Assembly (NCBI GenBank): GCA_021824145.1
Contig: JAKALM010000004.1
Location: forward strand, 124,001 to 188,000
Reading direction: 5' to 3'
From: Bacteroidota bacterium
GTDB taxonomy: Bacteria > Bacteroidota > Ignavibacteria > Ignavibacteriales > Ignavibacteriaceae
DNA: 64,000 bases
The position numbers and the translations under genes were made by a program. The notes beneath the pieces are model-generated. The model was not told where the DNA came from. It ran no database searches and saw only the letters and a program-made list of their open reading frames with translations. Below are positions 28,908 to 36,824 of this stretch, in pieces. Each line of letters starts with the position of its first letter. The stretch's first letter is position 1.

Positions 28908-29888
28908 TTATCCCAGTTTCATTGTTTCTCGAACTTCTGCCATTGTTTGTTGCGCAATAATTCTAGCTCTGCTTTCTCCGTCATTTAAAATATTTTTAAC
29001 TTCATCAATTCTTTGTTCATAATATTTTCGTTTTTCAATTATTGGAGCTAACATTTCAGAAATTTTTGACGCGCATCGTAATTTACAATCGACACATCCA
29101 AGAGCACCTGAACGGCAATTTGTATCAATTTCTGGAGTTTCACTTAAATTAAATTTTTTATGATACATGAAAACTAAACAAATATCCGGATTTCCTGGAT
29201 CTCCCTTTCTTATCTTTTGAGGATCAGTAACTGCTTTTTTAATTTTTGCTTTTACTATATCTGGGTCATCAGAAAGTAAAATTGTATTGTTGAGCGATTT
29301 GCTCATTTTTGCTTCACCGTCTAATCCTGGAAGTCTGGCAAAATTTGTTAATAAAGGTTCTGGTTCCGGAAATACATTCCCATATTGATTATTAAATTTT
29401 CTTGCAATTTCTCTAGACATTTCAACATGAGGAACTTGATCTTCACCAACTGGAACAGCATTTCCTTTATATAGAAGTATATCGGCAGTTTGAAGAACGG
29501 GATAACCTAAATGCCCATAAATTATTTGTTCGATATGCAAATCTCTAACTTGATCTTTCAAAGTTGGATTTCGTTCCAACCGATTTACAGTTACTAACAT
29601 ACTGAATATTAAATGTAATTCTGTATGTTCTTTTATTTTAGACTGCCGAAACATTGGACTTTTTACTGGATCCAATCCGCATGCTAGCCAATCTATAAGC
29701 ATGTCTATCGAATCATTGTAAATATTTTCCGTTTCAAGTTTTGTTGTTAAAACATGATAATCGGCAATAAGATGATAATTTTCAAATTCATTTTGTAATT
29801 TAACCCAATTTTCTAAAGCACCAACATAATGACCAATGTGCAGTTTACCTGTTGGTCTCATTCCGCTTAGGATTCTTTTTTTAGCCAT
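28908..29888 (-). CDS. trpS: tryptophan--tRNA ligase with iron-sulfur-type Cys motif
   Basis: 326-residue class I synthetase with HIGH (GKLHIGHYVG, residues 15-23) and KMSKS (residues 194-198). In the C-terminal part Cys237, Cys258, Cys265 and Cys268 have the spacing C-x20-C-x6-C-x2-C, close to the C-x22-C-x6-C-x2-C that binds [4Fe-4S] in Thermotoga maritima TrpRS; a further Cys272 follows. Cluster binding is an inference from this spacing. It is the first gene of the trpS-scpA-scpB-rluB-dacB-lysS run. Confidence 0.95.
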   Translation of the reverse strand: MAKKRILSGMRPTGKLHIGHYVGALENWVKLQNEFENYHLIADYHVLTTKLETENIYNDSIDMLIDWLACGLDPVKSPMFRQSKIKEHTELHLIFSMLVTVNRLERNPTLKDQVRDLHIEQIIYGHLGYPVLQTADILLYKGNAVPVGEDQVPHVEMSREIARKFNNQYGNVFPEPEPLLTNFARLPGLDGEAKMSKSLNNTILLSDDPDIVKAKIKKAVTDPQKIRKGDPGNPDICLVFMYHKKFNLSETPEIDTNCRSGALGCVDCKLRCASKISEMLAPIIEKRKYYEQRIDEVKNILNDGESRARIIAQQTMAEVRETMKLG

Positions 29889-30035
29889 ATTTTAGAATAA
29901 ATTTTAGAATATTAGTCAGAAAAATAATAATATTGATGTAAATAATCTTGTTTTATCTTACGAAATTTTATAGAGTACAACTAATGGTCAAATTATGAAA
30001 TGATAATTAGTTAATTATTTTATTAAATAAAACAT

Positions 30036-30350
30036 TTATGAAAGATAAAGATATGGTTTCCAGTTATCGTCTAATTTTCCAACAACATGTTTAATAAACA
30101 TGATATGGCTTGGTTTGAAAGGTCTATTTAATAAGTTCATTTTAGCTTCATCCGGTGTTCGGTCTCCTTTCTTATTATTACAGAAAGTACATGCACAAAC
30201 AAGATTTTCCCAGGAATCACTTCCTCCTTTAGATTTTGGAACAACATGATCAATAGTTAATGGTAAATCACTTCTGCCGCAATAACCACACTTATATGCA
30301 TCTCTTCTTAAAATATTTTTTCTAGTAAGTACAACTTTTTTATAAGGCAC
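30036..30350 (-). CDS. HNH endonuclease (conserved N-terminal part lies upstream without a usual start codon)
   Basis: The part from GTG 30350 is 104 residues with a full HNH domain: CGYCGRSDLPLTIDHVVPKS, then CTFCNNKKGD, with four zinc-binding Cys and the DH pair. The same frame stays open upstream to a TGA at 30615-30617. Its translation, including KVLILNQSYEPLTVCNIKK and FPWPSIIRLNYFINVPYKK, agrees with the usual N-terminal half of this Bacteroidota HNH family as I know it. That extension has no ATG, GTG or TTG. A GGAGG at 30574-30578 looks like its ribosome-binding site. It may start at a near-cognate codon (ATA 30521 has AAGG 5 nt before it) or be damaged. Its role (defence, mobile or housekeeping) is unknown. 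Confidence 0.75.
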   Translation of the reverse strand: MPYKKVVLTRKNILRRDAYKCGYCGRSDLPLTIDHVVPKSKGGSDSWENLVCACTFCNNKKGDRTPDEAKMNLLNRPFKPSHIMFIKHVVGKLDDNWKPYLYLS

Positions 30351-30570
30351 ATTAATAAAATAATTTAAACGGATAATGCTCGGCCATGGAAAGCTATTGT
30401 TAATACTCCGAATTTCTTTTCGGTTATCATTTAAGACTAATTCAGCTTTGCCTAAATAAATTAAAATTATCGCTTTTTTTATGTTACAAACTGTTAAAGG
30501 TTCATAGCTTTGATTTAATATTAAAACCTTAGCATTTAATTTACCATTAACTCTTTTCGCAGTTTCGAAG

Positions 30571-30774
30571 TCAGCCTCCGTTACTATTATTATTTTGTTT
30601 AAAATAAATAATTCTCAATAAAATTCTTCCAAACAAAAGTAGCACTGAAATAATTAATAAAAGAAGATTTGCATTTGGCGGCACTGCTTGTGTAAAGATT
30701 AAAACAATAATCAGTGTGACTAAAAGTAATGAAACGTATCTTAAAATTCTAAATGTTGATTTAGAAATTATCAT
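30571..30774 (-). CDS. hypothetical small membrane protein
   Basis: 67 residues with two predicted membrane helices (about 11-28 and 36-53) separated by TQAVPPNAN, and a polar Asn-rich end. I do not recognise a family. The hydrophobic pattern with flanking Arg/Lys looks real, but no ribosome-binding site is visible. Its last codons and stop (GGA GGC TGA) overlap the likely ribosome-binding site of the HNH gene, so the two may be coupled. Confidence 0.5.
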   Translation of the reverse strand: MIISKSTFRILRYVSLLLVTLIIVLIFTQAVPPNANLLLLIISVLLLFGRILLRIIYFKQNNNSNGG

Positions 30775-30898
30775 AATTTATCGATGCTAAAATTTGCTTC
30801 GAGATATTTTAATTGGCTAAATCTATAACACTCTTATTTTAGCTGCGATAATATAAAAAAATGGTGACGGATTTTCCAATCAATAAATTTCTGAGCAC

Positions 30899-31276
30899 TT
30901 AAATTTCTCTAAAAATTATAGCAACACAAGTAACATAATCTCTAGAATGACTCATAGAAATTTTCAAATTTTTTCCGTTAGATAGAAATGATTCAAGTTC
31001 CCCCTTAAGTTTTACTAAAGGCATCCCGTTTGGCTCATTATAAATTTCAATATCCTGCCAGCCTACATCTTTGTTCCAGCCAGTTGTAAGAGCTTTAAAT
31101 ACCGCTTCTTTAGCTGCAAAACGTGCTGCTAAATGCTGATACTTATTTCCTTTGCTCATACAATAATTAAGCTCTGTTTCTGTGTAAACTTTATTTAAAA
31201 AATGGTCTCCATATTTTTCAACACTTTGCTGAATTCTCTCTATTTCAATTATATCAACACCAATTCCTAAAACCAT
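30899..31276 (-). CDS. acpS: holo-[acyl-carrier-protein] synthase
   Basis: 125-residue phosphopantetheinyl transferase that activates ACP for fatty acid synthesis. GIGVDIIEIERI with the Mg-binding Asp8, and the second motif FAAKEAVFKAL, are complete. Length is normal. It is 55 nt downstream of the ggt gene on the same strand. Confidence 0.95.
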   Translation of the reverse strand: MVLGIGVDIIEIERIQQSVEKYGDHFLNKVYTETELNYCMSKGNKYQHLAARFAAKEAVFKALTTGWNKDVGWQDIEIYNEPNGMPLVKLKGELESFLSNGKNLKISMSHSRDYVTCVAIIFREI

Positions 31277-31331
31277 TTTAAATTTCCTTAAATATCGTTC
31301 TATAATTACTCATTTTTTAACTAAAATTTTT

Positions 31332-33041
31332 TTAATATCCTATTGCGGCACCAGGTCCGCGCGGATCTGAAGCACCGAATATAATATCATCTTTATTATC
31401 TATCATTATTCCTTCAGCTAAACCAAGTGTTCTTTCTTCTCCTAAATTATAACCCATCTTGATCAAATTATTCCTAACATCAACAGGCAGTGCGAATTTT
31501 TCATAGTAAATTTCATCCGGCATCCATTGATTATGTATTCTTGGTGCATCGATCGCCTGCTGAATATTCATATGGAAATCAATACAATTTAAAATTACTT
31601 GAAGAACAACAGTTATTATTGTGGATCCGCCTGGAGATCCAATAACAATGTAAGGTTTATTATTTTTTAAAACTATTGTTGGTGTCATAGAACTTAACAT
31701 TCGTTTTTCAGGTTGAATGGAATTTGCTTCACTTCCCATTAATCCAAACTGATTAGGAACTCCTGGCTTTGCACTGAAATCATCCATCTCATTATTAAGT
31801 AAAAATCCAGCACCATTAACAACAACTTTACATCCATATCCTGAATTAAGAGTAGTTGTTGTACTTACAGCATTTCCAAATCTATCATAAACTGAATAAT
31901 GTGTAGTCTCCGAACTTTCATTATATTTTTTGGGATTGCCAGGTTTTATTTCTTTAGCTGGAATTACAGTACTTTTAATCTTATCGAAGATTGATTTTGC
32001 GTATGATTTTGAAATTAATCCATTTTCAGGAACTGGATAAAAATCAGAATCTCCCAAATATTCAGTTCTATCTGCATAAACAAATTTCATTGCTTCCACA
32101 ATATTGTGGATGTATCCACTGCATCCCCAATCATTTTTCTTGAAATTATAATTTTCTAAAATATTTAACAATTCTACTAAAGCTATTCCACCGCTGCTTG
32201 GTGGAGGCATAGAAACTATTTTGTATCCTCGGTAAGTACCAATAACAGGTTTTCTTTCAACTGGTTTATATTTTAATAAGTCTTCCTTCGAAATATAACC
32301 GTGTAATTCTTTAATTTGTTTGATTAAAAGTTCGGCAATTTTTCCTTTGTAAAATCCATCTAGTCCATGTTTTTGAATTTCTTTTAGTGTTGATGCTAAA
32401 TCATGCTGCTTAAAAATATCTCCTTCTTTGTAAGGTTCTCCATTTTTGGAAAATATTTTTATTGTTGATGGATATTTTTTAAAATCATTAAAATATTCTT
32501 TAAAAGATTCGACAGTAAAATGGTCCAATTTAAAACCATTTTCAGCTAAATTAATTGCAGGTTGAATAACTTCTGAAAGTTTCATCGTTCCATATTTTTT
32601 TAAGGCATAAATCATTCCTGCAACACTGCCAGGAACTCCAACCGATGTTGCTCCTTCTTGACTTAACTTAGGATCAAAATTTCCGTTTTTGTCAAGAAAC
32701 ATATTTCGTGTAGCTTTTAATGGTGCTTTTTCTCGATAATCTATTGTTGTATTAATTCCGCTTTTTAAATGAATAACCATGAATCCGCCGCCGCCGATAT
32801 TTCCGGCAAATGGATAAGTAACTTCTAATGCAAATCCGACAGCAACAGCAGCATCAATAGCGTTGCCGCCTTTTTTTAATATCTCTATCCCAACTTTCGA
32901 AGCAATTTCACTAGCGCTAACAACCATTCCGTTTTTTGCTCTTACGGGTTCTTTTGATGCAGCAGCTAAAAATTTGTTATTTGTAATGACAAAAAATATA
33001 ATAAGGAAAATGATAAGCTTAGAAGAGATGTATTTTTGCAT
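31332..33041 (-). CDS. ggt: gamma-glutamyltransferase
   Basis: Exported Ntn-hydrolase that transfers or hydrolyses gamma-glutamyl groups of glutathione and related compounds. 569 residues from ATG 33041, which has AAAGGA upstream and begins a signal peptide (MQKYISSKLIIFLIIFFVI); a longer reading from 33095 would hide it. The autoprocessing and nucleophile Thr is in TTHYSVYDRFGNAVSTT; GYGCKVVVNGAGFLLNNEMDDF and SMPPPSSGGIALVELLNIL are also conserved. The N-terminus overlaps the MCE gene by 23 nt. Confidence 0.95.
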   Translation of the reverse strand: MQKYISSKLIIFLIIFFVITNNKFLAAASKEPVRAKNGMVVSASEIASKVGIEILKKGGNAIDAAVAVGFALEVTYPFAGNIGGGGFMVIHLKSGINTTIDYREKAPLKATRNMFLDKNGNFDPKLSQEGATSVGVPGSVAGMIYALKKYGTMKLSEVIQPAINLAENGFKLDHFTVESFKEYFNDFKKYPSTIKIFSKNGEPYKEGDIFKQHDLASTLKEIQKHGLDGFYKGKIAELLIKQIKELHGYISKEDLLKYKPVERKPVIGTYRGYKIVSMPPPSSGGIALVELLNILENYNFKKNDWGCSGYIHNIVEAMKFVYADRTEYLGDSDFYPVPENGLISKSYAKSIFDKIKSTVIPAKEIKPGNPKKYNESSETTHYSVYDRFGNAVSTTTTLNSGYGCKVVVNGAGFLLNNEMDDFSAKPGVPNQFGLMGSEANSIQPEKRMLSSMTPTIVLKNNKPYIVIGSPGGSTIITVVLQVILNCIDFHMNIQQAIDAPRIHNQWMPDEIYYEKFALPVDVRNNLIKMGYNLGEERTLGLAEGIMIDNKDDIIFGASDPRGPGAAIGY

Positions 33042-33933
33042 CAACTTTAAATCCTTTGTTTTGTAATTGTTCGATGAGGATTTTGGTAAGTTCATTTACT
33101 TGTTTTATTGATTGAGTCAGATTATCGTACAATTTATCATCGTACATAATTTTACCTAAATTATTTTTTCTTGAGTTTATATCATTAGTAAAATCATTAA
33201 GCTTTGTAATTAAAGTATCTGTTTTTTTTAGTATCCCATTCGCTTCTGAAATTGAAGAAGAAATATTTTCTTTATTTTGAGCAATAAAATCTTTAGCTTG
33301 ATTTGTAACATCAACACTGTTTTGAGTAAGCTTTCTTAAGTTAGTTCGATTTTCATCAATCATCAAATTTAATTTTTCAGTAATCTGGCTTAAATTTGAT
33401 AAAGAATTTTTAAGATCGTTATTAAGTTTTTGATTTGTTAAATATTTGTTTGCAGAGTTTAAAGTAATATTCACATTTTTCAGCGCAACTACTAAGTCAC
33501 TTTCTAATGACCCTACAAAAGACATTACTTCAGGTATATCCGAATAAAAAATTCCATTTTGTATTTTAGAATAGTCTAATGGTTCAGATGAATTGCCAGG
33601 TTTAATATCAATTTTTTTCCCGCCCATTAAGTCTACCATAGCAATACCAAATACAGCATCACTTTTTAGATCAACATCTTTGTTCACCGAGAGTGTAACT
33701 AAAACATCTTTATCTTCTACTTTAATATCTTGTACATTTCCCTTTTTTACTCCATTAACAGTAACATAATCACCAATTTCTAATCCAGCGACATTGTCAA
33801 ACCGAACTTTCACAAAATTTTCTTTTTTAGTAAAACTAAAATTTTTTGCCCAGCCTAAAATCCAGAAAAAAATTATTAGTGCAATAATAACTGTAATACC
33901 TACTTTTATTTCTACTTTTCTTTGGTCTTTCAT
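33019..33933 (-). CDS. MlaD/MCE family lipid-transport protein
   Basis: 304 residues: one N-terminal membrane helix (about 11-28), an MCE domain (about 37-115, VRFDNVAGLEIGDYVTVNGVKKG) and a long helical region with Asn/Ser/Lys-rich coiled coil. MCE proteins bind lipids for transport between the membranes. No MlaE permease or MlaF ATPase gene is in the window. It overlaps the upstream small-protein gene by 1 nt and ggt by 23 nt. Confidence 0.88.
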   Translation of the reverse strand: MKDQRKVEIKVGITVIIALIIFFWILGWAKNFSFTKKENFVKVRFDNVAGLEIGDYVTVNGVKKGNVQDIKVEDKDVLVTLSVNKDVDLKSDAVFGIAMVDLMGGKKIDIKPGNSSEPLDYSKIQNGIFYSDIPEVMSFVGSLESDLVVALKNVNITLNSANKYLTNQKLNNDLKNSLSNLSQITEKLNLMIDENRTNLRKLTQNSVDVTNQAKDFIAQNKENISSSISEANGILKKTDTLITKLNDFTNDINSRKNNLGKIMYDDKLYDNLTQSIKQVNELTKILIEQLQNKGFKVDAKIHLF

Positions 33934-34280
33934 TATCTTTTTTTATGTTTTAATATTTTATAAAGTTTGGCATAATCAACACTGTCTATCGTGCTGTCTT
34001 TCAATGCATCCTTTAATGTATCAATAAATTCACTAATAGTATTTTCTGGGATTTCATCTATTTTTTTTACTCCTGAAATATAACCTTTTATTAATATTTG
34101 AAGCGAATCTTTTTGAGGAGTTTCTTTTACATAGTTTAAATCGCGATAAATTTGATTTATAATTAAACTTTTACTTGGATTTAATAATACATCATTAAAT
34201 CTTCGATTAACTATATAAAGCAGCACGGCAGTAAAAATTGTAAGTACAACTATTGTTTTTACAAAACAGCCTTTTTTCAT
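33933..34280 (-). CDS. hypothetical membrane-anchored protein
   Basis: 115 residues with one N-terminal membrane helix (about 8-24) and a soluble, probably helical and acidic remainder. No family recognised. It overlaps the CNNM gene by 4 nt and the MCE gene by 1 nt, so it is in the same transcript. In Bacteroidota gldD often stands here, but this protein lacks a lipobox and GldD features. Confidence 0.7.
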   Translation of the reverse strand: MKKGCFVKTIVVLTIFTAVLLYIVNRRFNDVLLNPSKSLIINQIYRDLNYVKETPQKDSLQILIKGYISGVKKIDEIPENTISEFIDTLKDALKDSTIDSVDYAKLYKILKHKKR

Positions 34281-35572
34281 TTAGCTTCTTCCCCATTAAG
34301 TAATTTTTCTATTAACACTTTCTTAATTCGTTTGTTAGTGACTTCTTTGACTGTAAATTTATAATTTTCTAATAGAAAAGAATAACCTTCTTTTGGAATA
34401 TGTCCAGTATAATTTAAAATTAAACCTCCAAGTGTTTCATATTCTCCTTCATGAAAAGTAACATCATCTCCAATTATTTCTTTTAGAGTTTCTACCGGCA
34501 GCTTACCTAAAGCTAAATATTTATTTCCTTCTAATTTTGAAATTAAGCTTTCATCTTTGTCATATTCATCTCTAATTTCACCAAGAATTTCTTCAAGAAT
34601 GTCTTCAAGTGTAATCAATCCAGCCGTACCGCCGTATTCATCCACTACAATAGCAATATGCATTTTCTTTTCTTGAAACTCATGCATCAAGTCATTTATC
34701 ATTTTTAACTTTGGAACAAATAAAGGTTTCCTAATAATTTTAGATAAAGATAATTTATTTTTCAATTCAATATTTTTAATATAAGGAAGTAAATCTTTGG
34801 CATAAATTATCCCGCTAATTTTATCCAAATCATTTTCATATACTGGTATTCTGCTGTGCCCCGATGATGTAATTACTTTTAATATTTCATCAAATTTTGC
34901 ATCCATAGAAATACAAGTCATGTCAACTCTTGGTGTCATTACTTCATGAACATGAATAGATTTAAAACTTACAATACTATTAATCAATCCATGTTCTTCT
35001 TGAATTAGTGCACCTCTTTCGTGACTTAATTCTGCTAACTCGTTTAATTCTTCCGGTAAAACTGCGGTTTTAGATTTATCAATTTTTATTTTTGAAACAA
35101 ATAATTTAATTAGCTCGGTTATGGTTTCAGCTATCGGAAATAATACAACACTAACCCAGTATAATGGAAATGCAGCAAATTTTGCGAATGAAATCGGCCT
35201 TTTAGATGCCCACACTTTTGGCGCTAATTCACAAAAAATAACCATTAAAAATGTAAGTAGAATTATTTGAATAGGAAGAAGAATATTTAAAGAAATATTT
35301 GAAAGTTTTGCGTAATCAATTACGAATGAAACAGCTATTATCGATGCAGCAACATTAACAACAGTATTTCCAATTAAAATCGTAACTAATAATCTTCTTG
35401 GATGATCCAACAATTGCGAAAGATACCTTCCCGTAATTGGATGCTCTTCAAGATGATCTTTTATTTTCTTTCTATCTATTGAAAATAAAGATACCTCAGA
35501 GCCAGAAAAAAATGCTGAAAAGAAAAATGCTATTATTAATAATATAAATTTGTAAGGCCAATCAATGTGCAA
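34277..35572 (-). CDS. CNNM/CorC (HlyC) family protein, GldE-like
   Basis: 431 residues: N-terminal DUF21/CNNM membrane domain (about 1-180, with FFSAFFSGSEVSLFS), a CBS pair (about 210-330, VHEVMTPRVDMTCIS, DEYGGTAGLITLEDILEEILGEI) and a C-terminal CorC_HlyC transporter-associated domain (about 345-425). Such proteins are linked to Mg or Co transport. In Bacteroidota the paralogue next to ssb is GldE, involved in gliding/T9SS function; the ssb gene is 46 nt upstream here. Confidence 0.88.
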   Translation of the reverse strand: MHIDWPYKFILLIIAFFFSAFFSGSEVSLFSIDRKKIKDHLEEHPITGRYLSQLLDHPRRLLVTILIGNTVVNVAASIIAVSFVIDYAKLSNISLNILLPIQIILLTFLMVIFCELAPKVWASKRPISFAKFAAFPLYWVSVVLFPIAETITELIKLFVSKIKIDKSKTAVLPEELNELAELSHERGALIQEEHGLINSIVSFKSIHVHEVMTPRVDMTCISMDAKFDEILKVITSSGHSRIPVYENDLDKISGIIYAKDLLPYIKNIELKNKLSLSKIIRKPLFVPKLKMINDLMHEFQEKKMHIAIVVDEYGGTAGLITLEDILEEILGEIRDEYDKDESLISKLEGNKYLALGKLPVETLKEIIGDDVTFHEGEYETLGGLILNYTGHIPKEGYSFLLENYKFTVKEVTNKRIKKVLIEKLLNGEEAK

Positions 35573-35618
35573 AAATTACTTTTTCCCTCTGCATTATTAA
35601 ACATACATTTAAACAAAT

Positions 35619-36044
35619 TTAAAAAGGAAGATCATCATTTTCTTCAGTTTGGATTTCTGGTTCAGTTACACTTCCGCTCGAGCCTGCATCTTCTTGTATT
35701 ACGGCTTCTCCACCAGTCGAATCTAAAGGTATGATTTTTTCAGAAACTACTTCAGTAGAGTATCTTTTGATTCCGTCTTTATCAGTATAATCACGTTTTG
35801 TTAATCTGCCTTCAATATAAAATTTCTTTCCTTTTTTCAAATTTTCTTTGAAATAATCTGAAAGATTAAAAGCTACAATATTATGCCAGGTTGTTTCATT
35901 TACCCAGTTACCATCTTTTCCTTTATAACTATTTGATGTAGCTAAAGTAAAATTAGTTACTGATAAATTGTTCGTTGTAAAACGAGTTTCTGCATCTTTG
36001 CCTAAATTTCCAATAAGCATAACTTTATTAAGTGAAAAAGCCAT
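35619..36044 (-). CDS. ssb: single-stranded DNA-binding protein
   Basis: 141-residue SSB with one OB fold (VMLIGNLGKDAETRF... TTWHNIVAFN... YIEGRLTKRDYTDKDG) and the acidic tip DDLPF that binds partner proteins. A strong GAGGAGG ribosome-binding site precedes ATG 36044. It is upstream of the GldE-like gene. Confidence 0.96.
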   Translation of the reverse strand: MAFSLNKVMLIGNLGKDAETRFTTNNLSVTNFTLATSNSYKGKDGNWVNETTWHNIVAFNLSDYFKENLKKGKKFYIEGRLTKRDYTDKDGIKRYSTEVVSEKIIPLDSTGGEAVIQEDAGSSGSVTEPEIQTEENDDLPF

Positions 36045-36218
36045 AGAACCTCCTCTTTGAAATATTTTTTGAATTTAAATTTAATTTAGTAATTCTTTTA
36101 TTTAATTTCTATACGATACAATAAAAATAATTTTATCTCCAACTCTCTTGATCATAAACTTGAACTAAATCTAATACTTAAACTTGAACTTGAACTATTA
36201 CATTTACTTACTATAAAA

Positions 36219-36704
36219 TCACTTCTGTTCTGTAACAATCCACGCATCTTTGAATTCTTTATCATTCCATAATTCATTGCGAACTTTTTCAGCTTCTTCA
36301 TGAGATGCAAAATGAGTGGCGAGTTGTACAACATATAAATTTACAGTTGGATTATAAAATACATTTAGTTCATCGCTCACTTTATTTTTATTTTTATTAG
36401 CAAATTCATCAGCACGACTTTTTGTTGTAAAAGCACCAATTTGTACAATGTAAAATGTAGCAGTTGTATTTTGTAATTCAACTTGCTGCTTCTGATTAGT
36501 TTTATTTTGCACTTTCGCAGGTTGTGTTGGAGGAACTTCATCAAAAATATAAAGTGAATCTTTATTGCTCTGCTTACTTGCTTGTTCATTTTGTGTTGCA
36601 TCATTCTTCGAATTATTTTCAGTTGCTTTTTGGGAAGTTGAACATGAAGCAAATACTAATGAAAGAATAATAAAAATACCATAATAATATTTTCGTATTA
36701 TCAT
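36219..36704 (-). CDS. SPOR-domain lipoprotein
   Basis: 161 residues. A signal peptide ends in a lipobox (LVFASC; Cys20), followed by a Ser/Lys/Gln-rich linker (21-85) and a C-terminal SPOR domain (ATFYIVQIGAFTTKSRADEF... VNLYVVQLATHFASHEEAEKV). SPOR domains bind denuded peptidoglycan at division sites, so this is likely an outer-membrane lipoprotein with a septal or cell-wall role. Confidence 0.85.
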   Translation of the reverse strand: MIIRKYYYGIFIILSLVFASCSTSQKATENNSKNDATQNEQASKQSNKDSLYIFDEVPPTQPAKVQNKTNQKQQVELQNTTATFYIVQIGAFTTKSRADEFANKNKNKVSDELNVFYNPTVNLYVVQLATHFASHEEAEKVRNELWNDKEFKDAWIVTEQK

Positions 36705-36785
36705 ATTAAAACCTAAGAATTAAAAAGAAATTTTTTGATGATGAGAAAATAATAGTTAAAAAATTTTAAGTTCAAAATAAAATAA

Positions 36786-36816
36786 TTTGAAGGGATGAAT
36801 AAATCATCCCTTCAAA
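36786..36816 (-). terminator. terminator after the GDSL lipase gene
   Basis: A perfect 13-bp stem (36786-36798 and 36804-36816) with a 5-nt loop, 8 nt after the lipase stop on the minus strand and followed by ATTATTTTATTTTG. The stem contains GGGATGA/TCATCCC. Confidence 0.75.
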
Positions 36817-36824
36817 ATTGTTAA

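Noticed and set aside
36159-36199. AACTTGAACT-like short tandem pattern after the SPOR gene
   Set aside because: Only two to three imperfect copies in AT-rich spacer; no spacer-repeat regularity, so not a CRISPR or known repeat.
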